Shown: positions 1 to 9,786, numbered from the stretch's first letter. The stretch: 64,000 nt of DNA from AP-15 sp963703745 (GCA_963703745.1 CAVPFL010000004.1:1426001-1490000); one strand, 5' to 3'. Program-made: numbers and translations. Notes: generated from the sequence alone by a model not told the origin.

Positions 1-443
1 AACAAGTCGCGCTCGAGTGAGCCGGCATTGACCCCGATCCGCATCGAGCAGCCGTGGTCCTTGGCTGCCTTGATCACCTCCCGGACACGTTCGGTCGAGC
101 CGATATTGCCGGGATTGATGCGCAGGCACGCTGCACCACTCTGCGCCGCCTCGATCGCCCGTTTGTAGTGGAAGTGGATGTCGGCGACGATCGGCACATT
201 CACTTGACGCACGATGTGCTTCAACGCCAGCGCCAATTCCTGGTCGGGGCATGAAACTCGAACAATATCCGCCCCGGCAGCCTCGAGCGCTCGGACCTGT
301 GCGACCGTCGCCGCTACGTCACTCGTTACGGTGTTGGTCATCGATTGAACCGTGATCGGCGCGTCACCCCCAACCGGCACCTTGCCGACATGGATCTGGC
401 GACATGCACGGCGGTGGATATCGCGATAGGGCCTGACACTCAT
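1..443 (-). CDS. ispG: 4-hydroxy-3-methylbut-2-enyl diphosphate synthase, N-terminal part
   Basis: This iron-sulfur enzyme converts the cyclic diphosphate MEcPP to HMBPP in the non-mevalonate isoprenoid pathway. The visible ~147 residues start at ATG 443 and read MSVRPYRDIHRR, followed by the family segments GDAPITVQSMTN, ADIVRVSCPD and RINPGNIG. These form the first part of the TIM-barrel domain. The window edge cuts off the rest, including the C-terminal cysteines that hold the 4Fe-4S cluster. It lies downstream of, and in the same direction as, the RodZ-like gene, as in other alphaproteobacteria. Confidence 0.95.
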   Translation of the reverse strand, partial: MSVRPYRDIHRRACRQIHVGKVPVGGDAPITVQSMTNTVTSDVAATVAQVRALEAAGADIVRVSCPDQELALALKHIVRQVNVPIVADIHFHYKRAIEAAQSGAACLRINPGNIGSTERVREVIKAAKDHGCSMRIGVNAGSLERDL

Positions 444-520
444 CGTCGAATCTCGCGCTGCTTATACGCTGTCAACGGCTTATAGACAGGTTTGACACCA
501 GAGGACAATCAAGCCCAAAT

Positions 521-1576
521 TCATCCGCCTGCTGCGGTTCCCAAGATCAGCGCCTGCGGTTCGAGCGAGACGTTTCGGATCGCACCGTTCGGACCGATCG
601 GCGGCGCCGGTTTGCCGTCGACGATAATTTCGAGACCGCCGGCATTACCGGTGCGCATCGACACACCCGGCCGGTCGGGAACGTTATAGATCTCGCCGGC
701 CTTCAGCACATGGTCGAGTAGTACGGACCCGCCGACGTCACGAACCCGCACCCAGCTGTCGGCGGTAGCCCGGATAACGATGCGCGCCGTTCCGTCGACG
801 ATACCATAGGCGCGCCCTCCCTCGTTCTGGGGTATTGAGGCCGGACCTGCCGAAATCGAAGCGGGAGCCGAGGGCAGCGGCGATACCGCCGTCGACATGG
901 CAGGTGGTTGCGCGGGCGGCGACACCGGCGGGGCCATAACCAATTCTCCGGTCGAACCAGGCTCGGAGCTTGTCGGAGCGGGCACCCTGAACTCGGCGCC
1001 GGGGGCTGCAAGGGGCTCGTTTTCGGCCGCGGCTTGTGCAGGCGGCGGGGTCACAGGCTCGCTTGTGCGTTGTGCAGAGGTCAGCGGCAGAAGCTCGCTG
1101 GGCAATTCGGCGACGCGTTCCGGGCGTGTTCGCTCGAAAGTCGACAGGTAGTACCAGGTGCCGTACCCGCAAAACACCAAAATCAGTGCTACGAGAATCA
1201 TCCCCCCGCCCGGGATGCTGCGTTCACCGAGCGGCATCGGAAAGGCGAGATCGGGCTTTGCGTCGAGCCCGGCGGACTCTGCCTTGAAGCGGCGCAGGAT
1301 CTCGCCGCCGTCCAAACTGAGGTAATCGCCGTAGGTCCGCACAAAGCCGCTCGCGTAGGCCGGACCGGGAAGCAGATCCGGACGCCCAGCCTCGAGCGCG
1401 GCCAGATAATCAGGTTTGATCTTAAGTGCGGCCGCGACGTCATCCAGGTCGAGATGAAGCGCCTCGCGCTGCTGCCGCAGCAGGTCCCCGGCAGATCGTG
1501 GTCCCGATGGCGAAGCCGCCTCGCCGTCAGGCAGATCCTCCACAAAGGGGGTCGTGAGACGCCGGAACAACGCCAT
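521..1576 (-). CDS. RodZ-like HTH/DUF4115 membrane protein
   Basis: This 351-residue protein has the RodZ architecture: a cytoplasmic Cro/CI-type helix-turn-helix (about residues 30-100), one transmembrane helix (about 124-146), a Pro/Ala/Ser-rich linker (about 170-250) and a C-terminal DUF4115 beta domain (about 258-335). RodZ couples the MreB cytoskeleton to the cell-wall elongation machinery. That role is established for the family and inferred here. It sits 77 bp upstream of ispG, a common arrangement. I give no symbol because divergent alphaproteobacterial members are often annotated only by domain. Confidence 0.85.
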   Translation of the reverse strand: MALFRRLTTPFVEDLPDGEAASPSGPRSAGDLLRQQREALHLDLDDVAAALKIKPDYLAALEAGRPDLLPGPAYASGFVRTYGDYLSLDGGEILRRFKAESAGLDAKPDLAFPMPLGERSIPGGGMILVALILVFCGYGTWYYLSTFERTRPERVAELPSELLPLTSAQRTSEPVTPPPAQAAAENEPLAAPGAEFRVPAPTSSEPGSTGELVMAPPVSPPAQPPAMSTAVSPLPSAPASISAGPASIPQNEGGRAYGIVDGTARIVIRATADSWVRVRDVGGSVLLDHVLKAGEIYNVPDRPGVSMRTGNAGGLEIIVDGKPAPPIGPNGAIRNVSLEPQALILGTAAGG

Positions 1577-1671
1577 GTGATGATCCCGCTACCGCCCTAG
1601 TTTAACCAACGAGTGCGGCTGCTGTCCAACCTGAGCCATTGAGCGGAATCAGACCCTCCGGATCGGGCGGC

Positions 1672-3945
1672 TCACAAGGCGACGTTGTGATCGAGCGCGT
1701 AGGCTTCGAGCTTCGGTCTGAGCGTATGATCCGGCCGGCCGCCGATCTCATCGAGATAACCGGCGACAGCGGTCGCATCAAGGCTGCGGATCATCGTCTT
1801 GACCGGGCCGATCGCGGCTGCCGCCATTGACAATGTCCGAAAGCCGAGCCCTATCAATGTCATCGCCTCGATTGGGTTGCCCGCCATCTCGCCGCACATG
1901 CTGAGCGGTACCCCGGCATCACGGGTCCGCTCGATGACCTCGCGGAGGAGAGCCAGCATCGGCATGGAAAGCGGGTCGTAACGATCGGCCAACCGAGGAT
2001 TGCCCCGATCGCAGGCAAAGAGAAACTGCACCAGATCATTGGTCCCGATCGACAGAAAGTCGACCCGCTCGCACAGCGCCGGCAATTGCCATAATAGAGC
2101 CGGTACTTCGAGCATGACCCCAGTTTTGATCTCGGCAGGAAGGGTTCTCCCCTCTTTCGCGGCGCGAGCGAGCTCCATATCGAGGATCGCGCGTGCCTGT
2201 TCCAGCTCGGCGATTTCCGCGATCATCGGAAATTTGACAAACAAAGGCCGCGCTCCCGCCGCGCGGATCAGCGCGCGCAGCTGCTGGCGCAGCATTGCCG
2301 GACGATCGAGCCCGATGCGGATCGCTCGCCAGCCCATCGCTGGATTGTCCTCGACGGCATGGGGCAGGTAGGGCAGCACCTTGTCTCCGCCGATGTCCAG
2401 GGTGCGGAAGACAACCGGAGAACCCTCTGCCTGCTCGAATACGCTACGGTAAAATTCCGTCTGATCTTCGACGCCCGGAAAGCTATCCCGCACCATGAAG
2501 GGGATCTCGGTGCGAAAGAGCCCGACGCCCTCGGCACCGGTCGTTCGGAGCTGGAGCAGGTCGATCAGCAGCCCGGCGTTCAGCAGCAGCTTGATTTGGA
2601 TTCCGTCGCGGGTAACCGATGCTGCCAATCGCAGGGGGTCGTAGATGGCGCGGCGGCGGCTTCGCGCCTCGACCGTCGCAGCCACTGACTGACGGATGTC
2701 TTCGCGTGGCCGGATCAAAACCTGGGCATGATCCCCATCGACGATGACAATGTCACCCGCCTCGATCCGGCTCGCCGCATCATCAACTCGCGCGACGACG
2801 GGAATATCGAGGGCCCGAGCCACGATGGCAATGTGTGAGGTCGGCGATCCCTCCTCCAGCACGAGGCCCACGATCCGCCGGTGAGCATAATCCATCAGTT
2901 CGGCCGGCCCCATCGCCCGGGCGACGAGAATAAACTCGGCAGGCAGATCCGCCGAGGCGGCGCTCGGTGGGTGTCCAGAAAGATGTTGCTGGAGACGATT
3001 GGCGAGATCTTCGAGATCGAGCAAGCGCTCGCGCAGATACGGATCACTGATCTGCATCATGCGCGTTCTCGTTTCATCGCGAACCTTCTGCACCGCCGCC
3101 TCGGCCGTCAGGCCGCTGCGGATCGCGTCGGCGATGCGCGCGATCCAGCCGCGATCGGCCGCAAACATGCGATAGGCCTCGAGGACGTCGCGGTGCTCAC
3201 CCCTGCCGAGCCCCCGGCTCATCGCAACTAGCTCGTCGATCGCGCTGCGCATCGCCTCGACCCCGCGACGCAGGCGCTTGAGTTCGCCCTCGACGTCCTC
3301 AGCCACCACTTGGCGAATGAGCAACCTGGGCTCGTGCAATACGGCCGATCCGATCGCCAAGCCGGCGTTGAGCCGTATGCCGACGAGCCGGACGGGCAAT
3401 AATCCCCCAGCCTGACTTTGCGCGATCTCCAATGGGTTGACCAGTTCGCCAGTGGCGGCGAGTTCGGCGACGACCATCGCGATCGTCTGAAGCACCTCGA
3501 TCTCATCCTCGGTATAATGCCGCAGCGATCGGTTTTGGACGACCAGCACGCCGAGCACACGGCCACCGCGGAGGATCGGAACGCCCATCAACGAATGGTA
3601 GATCTCTTCCCCGGTTTCGGGCCGATAAGCGAAGTCGGGGTGGGACTGCGCGTCGGCAAGGGCGAGGGGTCGAGCAGTCGCCGCGATCACCCCGACAAGT
3701 CCCTCGCCAACGCGTAGCCTGGTGCGATGGACCGCTTCCGGTCGCAGCCCTTCGGTCGCGAAAAGCTCGAGGACCTCTCCGGCACGCATCACGTAAGCAG
3801 AGCAGACCTCGGCCACCATCTCCGCGGCGACAATCCGGACGATGCGGTCGAGCCGCTCCTGGGGGGTGCCCGAGCCCGCCATGATGTCGCGAAGGCGGCG
3901 AAGAAGGCGGCGGGTTCCACTGATGCTTCCTCCGGCCTCCATCAT
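1672..3945 (-). CDS. ptsP: Phosphoenolpyruvate-protein phosphotransferase of the nitrogen PTS (EI-Ntr)
   Basis: EI-Ntr transfers phosphate from PEP to NPr in the regulatory nitrogen PTS. The 757-residue protein has an N-terminal GAF sensor domain (about 20-165), the EI N-terminal domain, the swivelling phosphohistidine domain with SPTSHIAIVA (phospho-acceptor His371), and the PEP-binding barrel with RTLDIGGDK, SIGTNDLVQ and the catalytic Cys of MCGEMAG (Cys684). A longer upstream extension of the frame is rejected. The start at 3945 gives the normal family length and an ATGA overlap with the stop of the upstream nitronate monooxygenase gene, so the two are translationally coupled. Confidence 0.95.
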   Translation of the reverse strand: MMEAGGSISGTRRLLRRLRDIMAGSGTPQERLDRIVRIVAAEMVAEVCSAYVMRAGEVLELFATEGLRPEAVHRTRLRVGEGLVGVIAATARPLALADAQSHPDFAYRPETGEEIYHSLMGVPILRGGRVLGVLVVQNRSLRHYTEDEIEVLQTIAMVVAELAATGELVNPLEIAQSQAGGLLPVRLVGIRLNAGLAIGSAVLHEPRLLIRQVVAEDVEGELKRLRRGVEAMRSAIDELVAMSRGLGRGEHRDVLEAYRMFAADRGWIARIADAIRSGLTAEAAVQKVRDETRTRMMQISDPYLRERLLDLEDLANRLQQHLSGHPPSAASADLPAEFILVARAMGPAELMDYAHRRIVGLVLEEGSPTSHIAIVARALDIPVVARVDDAASRIEAGDIVIVDGDHAQVLIRPREDIRQSVAATVEARSRRRAIYDPLRLAASVTRDGIQIKLLLNAGLLIDLLQLRTTGAEGVGLFRTEIPFMVRDSFPGVEDQTEFYRSVFEQAEGSPVVFRTLDIGGDKVLPYLPHAVEDNPAMGWRAIRIGLDRPAMLRQQLRALIRAAGARPLFVKFPMIAEIAELEQARAILDMELARAAKEGRTLPAEIKTGVMLEVPALLWQLPALCERVDFLSIGTNDLVQFLFACDRGNPRLADRYDPLSMPMLALLREVIERTRDAGVPLSMCGEMAGNPIEAMTLIGLGFRTLSMAAAAIGPVKTMIRSLDATAVAGYLDEIGGRPDHTLRPKLEAYALDHNVAL

Positions 3946-5084
3946 CCCCGCGCGCCCTGCCCCCCCAACGCGGACTGCCGTGTCCAGTGGCACGTTTGCT
4001 CGCCACGGGCCGCAAGGGCGGCTAGCGCTTGTCCGACGAGCTCTTCGAGGATCTCGGCGGTGCTTTGCTCGCGAGTCACGAACCCTACGCTCTGACCCGC
4101 CATCAGCGAACCCCCTTCGACATCGCCGTCGATGACCGCGCGCCGCAGCGCACCGGCCCAAAAGTGCTCTATCTCGAGCTGTGCCGCCTTTTGCGACAGT
4201 TCGCCTCGTGTGAACCGATCGATAACCAGGCGCTGCGCCGCGACGAACCGCTCGCATGCCGGATTGCTCAGCGCGCGAACCGGGATTACCGGAAAACGTG
4301 GATCGAGCTGGACTGAAGCGACGGCGTCGCGCGCGGCGGCACTAATGAACGCTCGCTTGAAGCGCGGATGAGCAATCGACTCGTGAGCACAAACGAAACG
4401 GGTACCGAGCTGGATACCGGATGCGCCCATCTCGAGATATCCAAGCATTGCTTCGCCCCGCCCGATGCCGCCGGCGACGAACACCGGAACATCGGCGAAG
4501 TGCGGCAGAATCTCCTGGGCTAATACCCCGGTTGAAACTGGCCCGATGTGCCCGCCGGCTTCGTTGCCTTCGATCACGATCGCATCGACGCCCATGCGGA
4601 CGAGCTTACGCGCGAAGGCAAGCGCGGGGGCAAAGCAGAAGACGCGCGCTCCGCTGCGCTTGATGCGGCTCACCGCCGCATTGCTCGGAAGCCCGCCTGC
4701 CAACACGACATGCCCAACACGATGAGCTGCGCAGACATCGATCAGCTCGAGAAGCTCCGGGTGAAGGGTTATCAAGTTGACACCAAACGGACGCGTAGTC
4801 ATCGCCTGGGTCGCTTGGATTTCGCTCGATAGCAGCTGTGGCGACATAGATCCCGAGGCGATGACCCCGAAGCCGCCGGCCTTGGAGATGGCGGCGACCA
4901 GGTTGCGCTCCGACACCCAGGTCATCGCTCCCCCCATTATTGCGAGATCGCAACCCAGAACCTGACGGCCGCGTGCCCATAACCGGTCGAGTTCGGCATA
5001 GACGCGCTCGTGTTCGGCGTCCCGCTGTTGTGCCGCGTGCTCCCCGCCGGCTGCAAAATCCGCTACGCTGATGCCTGCGGTCAT
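3942..5084 (-). CDS. Nitronate monooxygenase family flavoprotein
   Basis: This FMN-dependent TIM-barrel protein (380 residues) belongs to the 2-nitropropane dioxygenase/nitronate monooxygenase family, which oxidises nitronates to carbonyl compounds and nitrite. Seen: the N-terminal GCDLAIMGGAMTWV segment, the family signature EGNEAGGHIGP, FVAGGIGRG and GIQLGTRFV, the last two being FMN phosphate-binding elements. The ATG at 5084 overlaps the lysC stop by 4 bp (ATGA), and its own stop overlaps the ptsP start in the same way. Lying in frame with the first part of lysC, it is fused to it in a naive translation. That is an effect of the lysC frameshift. The substrate is not known. Confidence 0.85.
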   Translation of the reverse strand: MTAGISVADFAAGGEHAAQQRDAEHERVYAELDRLWARGRQVLGCDLAIMGGAMTWVSERNLVAAISKAGGFGVIASGSMSPQLLSSEIQATQAMTTRPFGVNLITLHPELLELIDVCAAHRVGHVVLAGGLPSNAAVSRIKRSGARVFCFAPALAFARKLVRMGVDAIVIEGNEAGGHIGPVSTGVLAQEILPHFADVPVFVAGGIGRGEAMLGYLEMGASGIQLGTRFVCAHESIAHPRFKRAFISAAARDAVASVQLDPRFPVIPVRALSNPACERFVAAQRLVIDRFTRGELSQKAAQLEIEHFWAGALRRAVIDGDVEGGSLMAGQSVGFVTREQSTAEILEELVGQALAALAARGEQTCHWTRQSALGGQGARG

Positions 5085-6305
5085 ACCGCGGCGTCGAGTC
5101 CGTAGGCGGTGTGCAGCGCCCGCACAGCCAGCTCTGTGTACTCGGCTGCGATCAGGACGCTGACCTTGATCTCGGATGTCGAGATGACCTGGATGTTGAT
5201 GCCCTTGTCGGCCAGGGTCCGAAACATCTGGTTTGCAACGCCGGCATGGCTGCGCATACCGACTCCGATCACCGAAATCTTGACCACGTTCGAATCGGGT
5301 TTCAGCGCGGCATATCCCAGCTCGGCTCGAACTCTGTTCCAGCACCGATACGGCACGGTGTAGATCCACTTGCGCTACGGTGAAGGTGAGATCAGCTGTC
5401 TGGCCATCTTCCGAAGCGCTCTGCACGATCATGTCGACATTGATTGCATGATCTGCGAGCGGGCCGAAAATGGCCGCCGCTACCCCGGGCCGATCGGCCA
5501 CCTTCTCAATGGTGATCTTGGCCTCGTCGCGGCTATACGCAATGCCGCTTACAACCTGATGTTCCACGATCTCGTTTTCATCAACCAGCAGGGTTCCAGG
5601 GGCATCGTTAAAGCTCGACCGAACGTGCACGCGAACTCGATGGTTCATCGCCAGCTCGACCGAGCGCGTCTCCAGTACCCTGGCGCCCTGCGATGCCATC
5701 TCCAGCATCTCTTCATAGGTGATTCTAGCGAGCTTGCGAGCTTTCGCAACGATACGCGGATCGCTGGTATAGACACCGTCAACATCCGTGAAGATGTCGC
5801 AGCGATCGGCGCGGAGCGCTGCCGCCAACGCCACCGCAGAGGTATCGGAGCCGCCGCGGCCGAGCGTCGTGATCCGACTGTGCGGCCCGATCCCCTGAAA
5901 CCCGGCCACGACGGCAACCTGCCCCCGGGCCAAGCGCCGTCGAAGCCCGGTGACGTCGATCTGCTCGATGCGTGCCTTGCCATGTACCCCGTCGGTGCGG
6001 AGTGGAATTTGCCAACCGAGCCAAGAGCGCGCGTCGACCTCGAGGTCTTGAAGTGCCAGCGCGAGCAGGCCCGCGGTCACCTGCTCGCCGGAGGAGACAA
6101 CGACATCATACTCGCGTGCGTCATGCACGCGGCTTGACTGGCGCGTCCAGTCGACGAGCTGGTTTGTCACCCCCGCCATCGCCGAGACGACGACGGCGAC
6201 CTCGTTCCCCGCGTCGACTTCGCGTCTGACACGTCGGGCAACATTCTTGATGCGATCGACATCGGCGAGCGAGGTGCCGCCGAATTTTTGGACGATGCGA
6301 ATCAT
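5081..6305 (-). CDS. lysC: Aspartate kinase, frameshifted in this sequence
   Basis: Aspartate kinase phosphorylates aspartate in the first step to lysine, threonine, methionine and diaminopimelate. The N-terminal kinase domain is clear (KFGGTSLADV at residues 7-16, GRGGSDTSAVALA, TDVDGVYTSDP), followed by the first ACT domain. Near 5330-5337 the frame changes: the C-terminal ACT domain (VVKISVIGVGMRSHAGVA) continues in another frame to the stop at 5081. The total of 1225 nt is one more than a multiple of three, so a single extra base explains it. The gene is normally essential, so a sequence error or a very recent mutation is likelier than an old pseudogene. It begins an overlapping lysC, NMO, ptsP run. 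Confidence 0.9.
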
Positions 6306-6435
6306 ACTCTACTCGACCGGCTGTCCATCACGGCAAATCGGCGCAATGCAGGTTTGCCGCGAGGCCCGTCCATATTGCCGAGGCGACGGCCCACTCCCAT
6401 AGTTCTTTCGGTGATCCGGTTCCATTCGGCCGATT

Positions 6436-7200
6436 ATGCCGAGCGATCAGGATAGAAATTTGCGCGCGACCAGCGGCACCATCGACCCCGAAGAAATCGA
6501 CCGCTTCGCTGCACAAGCGGAGAGCTGGTGGGATCCCGAGGGAAGTCTCCGGACACTGCACCGCATCAATCCAACCCGGCTGCGCTTTATCCGCCAACAG
6601 CTGACAGCCCACTTCCGTCGCGATCCCTCCACATTGCGGCCATTCGACGGGCTCACCTTGCTCGACATCGGCTGCGGCGGCGGCCTTGTCGCCGAGCCGA
6701 TGGCGCGGTTGGGTTTCACCGTGACCGGTATCGACGCCGGCGCCGAAGCCATCGACGCCGCTCGGACGCATGCCGAGGCAATCGGTTTAGCAATTGACTA
6801 TCGCGTTACCGGCCCCGAATCGATCGCCGCGTCAGGCGCGAGCTTCGACGCCGTGTTGGCGCTCGAGGTGATTGAGCATGTGGTCGATCCCGCCGATTTC
6901 TTGGCAGCGGTCAGTGCCCTGGTAGGGCCTAGGGGTTCCTTCATTGGAGCTACCCTCAACAGGACCCCAAGATCCTTTGCCTTGGCTATCGTCGGCGCCG
7001 AATACCTCTTCGGCTGGTTGCCCCCGGGCACGCATGATTGGCGCAAGTTATTGCGTCCCTCGGAATTCGTCCTCGGCTTACGTCGCAACGGTCTTGTCGC
7101 AACGCAGCTTGCTGGCCTCATCTACGATCCAATTCGCGCAGAATGGTCCCTTTCACCGGATCTGCGTGTCAACTACATGGTCGCCGCAGCGCGACGGTAA
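6436..7200 (+). CDS. ubiG: Ubiquinone biosynthesis O-methyltransferase
   Basis: UbiG is the SAM-dependent enzyme that carries out both O-methylations in ubiquinone synthesis. The 254-residue protein shows the UbiG start DPEEIDRFAAQAESWWDP, motif I LLDIGCGGGLVAEPMA (about 75-90), and LALEVIEHV in motif II. It is transcribed divergently from lysC across a 130-bp gap and faces the DUF1178 gene tail to tail. The length is normal for the family. Confidence 0.95.
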   Translation: MPSDQDRNLRATSGTIDPEEIDRFAAQAESWWDPEGSLRTLHRINPTRLRFIRQQLTAHFRRDPSTLRPFDGLTLLDIGCGGGLVAEPMARLGFTVTGIDAGAEAIDAARTHAEAIGLAIDYRVTGPESIAASGASFDAVLALEVIEHVVDPADFLAAVSALVGPRGSFIGATLNRTPRSFALAIVGAEYLFGWLPPGTHDWRKLLRPSEFVLGLRRNGLVATQLAGLIYDPIRAEWSLSPDLRVNYMVAAARR

Positions 7201-7209
7201 ATTTCGCGT

Positions 7210-7620
7210 TCAGCTGTCGGTCGGCGAGACCCACGGAATGCGGCCAAAGCTGATCCCCTCATCGGTGAGTTCGCGAGACTCGTCCTCGCTCGCCTCGCCA
7301 TAGATGCTGTGCGCATCGATCTCGCCATAGTGGATGCGGCGGGCCTCCTCGGCAAAACGATTGCCGACATAATCACAGTTGGTCTCGACTTGCCGGCGCA
7401 ACTCGATCAAGGCTGCGCGGAACTGGGCGGGAGACATCGCCGGCACCGTTTCCCGCGAGCGGCCGAGACGAGGGGCCATCACCGCTTTTTCCACCGAAGT
7501 ATCGCTGCATTCGGGGCAGGCGATCTCACCGGCCGTCCGCTGCGTCTCGAACCCGTCTCCGTCACGAAACCACCCCTCGAATTCGTGGCCGCGAGCACAG
7601 CGCAACGTGTATAGGATCAT
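7210..7620 (-). CDS. DUF1178 family zinc-ribbon-like protein
   Basis: This 136-residue protein of unknown function is conserved in alpha- and betaproteobacteria. It starts with MILYTLRCARGHEFEGWF and has a CPEC pair (about residue 40) that with Cys8 suggests a small metal-binding knuckle. The start at 7620 matches the family N-terminus; the longer reading frame upstream is not needed. It lies downstream of the nitrilase, grxC and comF genes on the same strand, the usual neighbourhood of the family. Confidence 0.85.
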   Translation of the reverse strand: MILYTLRCARGHEFEGWFRDGDGFETQRTAGEIACPECSDTSVEKAVMAPRLGRSRETVPAMSPAQFRAALIELRRQVETNCDYVGNRFAEEARRIHYGEIDAHSIYGEASEDESRELTDEGISFGRIPWVSPTDS

Positions 7621-7725
7621 CGAGACGACCTCCGGTCGGTACTTTACACTCGCAGAGATGGCGTTCGCAATTCTCGGCGACAATGACCGAAAGCAGACGA
7701 TCTTAGCAGGACGCCGAGCCCGATC

Positions 7726-8601
7726 TTATTCGGCGGCGATAGGATGTGCGACGAGTTTCGGCTCGGTAAATCGCCGGTCGTGCTGGAGCGAGGGAACCAT
7801 ATTGCGCACTTCGGCAATGCGCGCCACGTCGATGCGAGCGCTAACGATGCCGACTTCTTCGCCGGCGTCGGCGAGCACCTCCCCCCACGGACCGACAATC
7901 AGTGAATGGCCATAGCTGCGCCGCCCGGCAGCATGCTCACCCGATTGCGCGGGCGCAAAGACAAAACAGCCATTCTCGATCGCTCGCGCGCGCAACAGCA
8001 CATGCCAATGGGCGTTGCCTGTCGGCACTGTAAAGACCGAGGGTACCGTCAGAAACTCGGCGCCGGACTGCGCCAGCGCGCGATAAAGGTGAGGAAAGCG
8101 CACGTCATAGCAGACGCTCATGCCGAGCCGGCCCCACGGCGTCTCGACGACGACGGTGCTCTCACCAGGCCGGTAGGCGTTGCTTTCGCGATAACTTTCA
8201 CCGCCCGACAGATCAATATCGAACATGTGGATCTTATCGTAGCGCGCGACGATCCTGCCGCCGGCATCGATAAGAAAGGACCGGTTCGCCAACCGCGTTT
8301 CACCTGTGGCCGCGTCCGGTTCATCGGTCGGGTCGATCACCAGCGATCCGATCAGCAACCACGCCCCGGTCTCTCGCGCAATGCGACGCATGCCGGCGAG
8401 GAAAGGATCGTCCGCTTCGCGGCGCGCTTTTTCGCGCCGGCGCCGGCCGCTTTCGATGAAATTCGATGCCTCGGGTGTCATGATGAAATCGGCACCGGCA
8501 TCACACGCCCGGCGAACCAGGTCGGAGACCGTGCGCAGGTTGGGCTCGGGGTCGGGGCCCGCGGTGAATTGGACGCAGGCAGCTGTGAAATGCGTGCTCA
8601 T
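7726..8601 (-). CDS. Carbon-nitrogen hydrolase (Nit1-like, nitrilase superfamily)
   Basis: This 291-residue nitrilase-superfamily amidase has the catalytic triad in place: Glu44 (MTPEASNF), Lys123 (YDKIHMFDI) and Cys164 (SVCYDVRFP). The Nit1 branch to which it looks closest includes deaminated-glutathione amidases that repair a transaminase side product. That substrate is an inference from the family. The ATG at 8601 overlaps the grxC stop (ATGA), so the two are translationally coupled, consistent with a glutathione-linked role. Confidence 0.9.
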   Translation of the reverse strand: MSTHFTAACVQFTAGPDPEPNLRTVSDLVRRACDAGADFIMTPEASNFIESGRRRREKARREADDPFLAGMRRIARETGAWLLIGSLVIDPTDEPDAATGETRLANRSFLIDAGGRIVARYDKIHMFDIDLSGGESYRESNAYRPGESTVVVETPWGRLGMSVCYDVRFPHLYRALAQSGAEFLTVPSVFTVPTGNAHWHVLLRARAIENGCFVFAPAQSGEHAAGRRSYGHSLIVGPWGEVLADAGEEVGIVSARIDVARIAEVRNMVPSLQHDRRFTEPKLVAHPIAAE

Positions 8602-8867
8602 TTTACCGTTCCCAGCTTGGCATCGAGCTCGCCGTTGCGGTCGAGCGCTACGAGTTCGTCGGACCCGCCGATATGCTCGCCTCCGATGAAGATTTGCGGA
8701 ACCGAGGTACGGCCGCTGGCGCGCCGGACCATCTCGATGCGCCGCGACGGCTCCTCGATGATATCAATTTCCCTAAAGGGAACGCCTTTGCGCGCCAACA
8801 GGCTGCGGGCCCGCACGCAGTAGGGACAGAACGGCGTCGTGTACAGCTCGATCTCAATCATAGCCAT
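8598..8867 (-). CDS. grxC: Glutaredoxin 3
   Basis: This small dithiol glutaredoxin (89 residues) reduces disulfides with electrons from glutathione. Seen: the active-site motif CPYC at residues 14-17 after IELYTTPF, the cis-proline segment TSVPQIFI, and the glutathione-binding IGGSDEL. It lies between comF and the nitrilase-family gene on the same strand and overlaps the latter by 4 bp. Confidence 0.95.
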   Translation of the reverse strand: MAMIEIELYTTPFCPYCVRARSLLARKGVPFREIDIIEEPSRRIEMVRRASGRTSVPQIFIGGEHIGGSDELVALDRNGELDAKLGTVK

Positions 8868-8885
8868 CGCGCAAGTTAGTTTCGT

Positions 8886-9653
8886 TCATACCCCGGTGCG
8901 TAGCGCCCGTGCCAACGTAAGCACGCCGATGGACAGGGCGCCCGCGTGCTTCAGCACGCGGGCGCATTCCTCGACCGTGGCCCCCGTCGTCATTACATCG
9001 TCGATGATCACAACGTGCTTGTCGGCGACGCTGCAGTGGGCCCGCATCGCAAAGGCCCCGTGGACGTTGCGCTGGCGCGCCGCCGGCCCAAGGTGACCTT
9101 GCGCCGGCGTTCGCCGCCGGCGAACCAGCCAATCCGCTGCGACCTCAGGCCCGCCCGCGCCGTGCACCGCTTGGGCGAGCAACGCCGCTTGATTGTACCG
9201 GCGCTGGAAGAGGCGGGTCCAGTGCAGAGGTACTGGGACAAGCAGATCGGCGCCGGCAAGGACCTCGCGGCCGGCACGGTGCATCCATCGCCCGAAAGCG
9301 GCAGCCGAGTGGGTATGGTCGCCATGCTTGAACCCGAGCAGGAGGCGGCGGCTGTTCTTGTCGTAACGCAGTGCCGCGCGAGCCTGATGCCAGGTCCGCG
9401 GCTCACGCGCACAGTCTCCGCAAACCGCGTCCTCGCCCATCGGATGGGGAAAGGGCAGGCCGCAAAGCACGCACCAGGGCGGCGCGAAGAAAGTGATTCC
9501 ACCCCAGCACCCACCGCACAAAGCATCGGGCTCATCGACGATCTCGCCGCAGGAAAGGCAGCGCGGTGGCAACACGCCGTCGACGAGCGCCCGACCGATC
9601 CGTCGCAACCGATCGGAAGTTCTAGCGGTAAAGGTTGTCGAGAGGTGCATCAC
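8886..9653 (-). CDS. ComF family phosphoribosyltransferase-like protein
   Basis: The 255-residue protein has the ComF layout: an N-terminal double zinc-binding region (Cys32, Cys35, Cys46, Cys49, then Cys61, Cys64, Cys78, Cys81) and a type I phosphoribosyltransferase fold with the PRPP loop VVIIDDVMTTGATVEE (about 214-229). In competent bacteria ComF takes part in DNA uptake. In alphaproteobacteria the role is less clear. It is divergent from the methyltransferase gene at 9787 across about 130 bp and heads the grxC and nitrilase run. Confidence 0.9.
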   Translation of the reverse strand: MMHLSTTFTARTSDRLRRIGRALVDGVLPPRCLSCGEIVDEPDALCGGCWGGITFFAPPWCVLCGLPFPHPMGEDAVCGDCAREPRTWHQARAALRYDKNSRRLLLGFKHGDHTHSAAAFGRWMHRAGREVLAGADLLVPVPLHWTRLFQRRYNQAALLAQAVHGAGGPEVAADWLVRRRRTPAQGHLGPAARQRNVHGAFAMRAHCSVADKHVVIIDDVMTTGATVEECARVLKHAGALSIGVLTLARALRTGV

Positions 9654-9786
9654 GACACATCATCAGGCTACCGGCGCATTCGTCAACTGCCATCCCTCTT
9701 GCCCCCCGGGAGCCCGCAAGAGGCCCCCGCTTGGACGGCATGAATACCCACCCCGACTAGGAGACGCTCGCCGATCGAGCACCGTG

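Noticed and set aside
54..254. Plus-strand open frame over the ispG fragment
   Set aside because: It is opposite the conserved ispG coding strand and has no recognisable content.
5370..6137. Long plus-strand open frame over lysC
   Set aside because: It is antisense to conserved kinase motifs and lacks any family similarity.
3942..6305. A single 787-residue lysC-nitronate monooxygenase fusion protein
   Set aside because: The frame joins them only through the lysC frameshift. Nitronate monooxygenase has its own ATGA start at 5084, and the C-terminal ACT domain of lysC is encoded in another frame.
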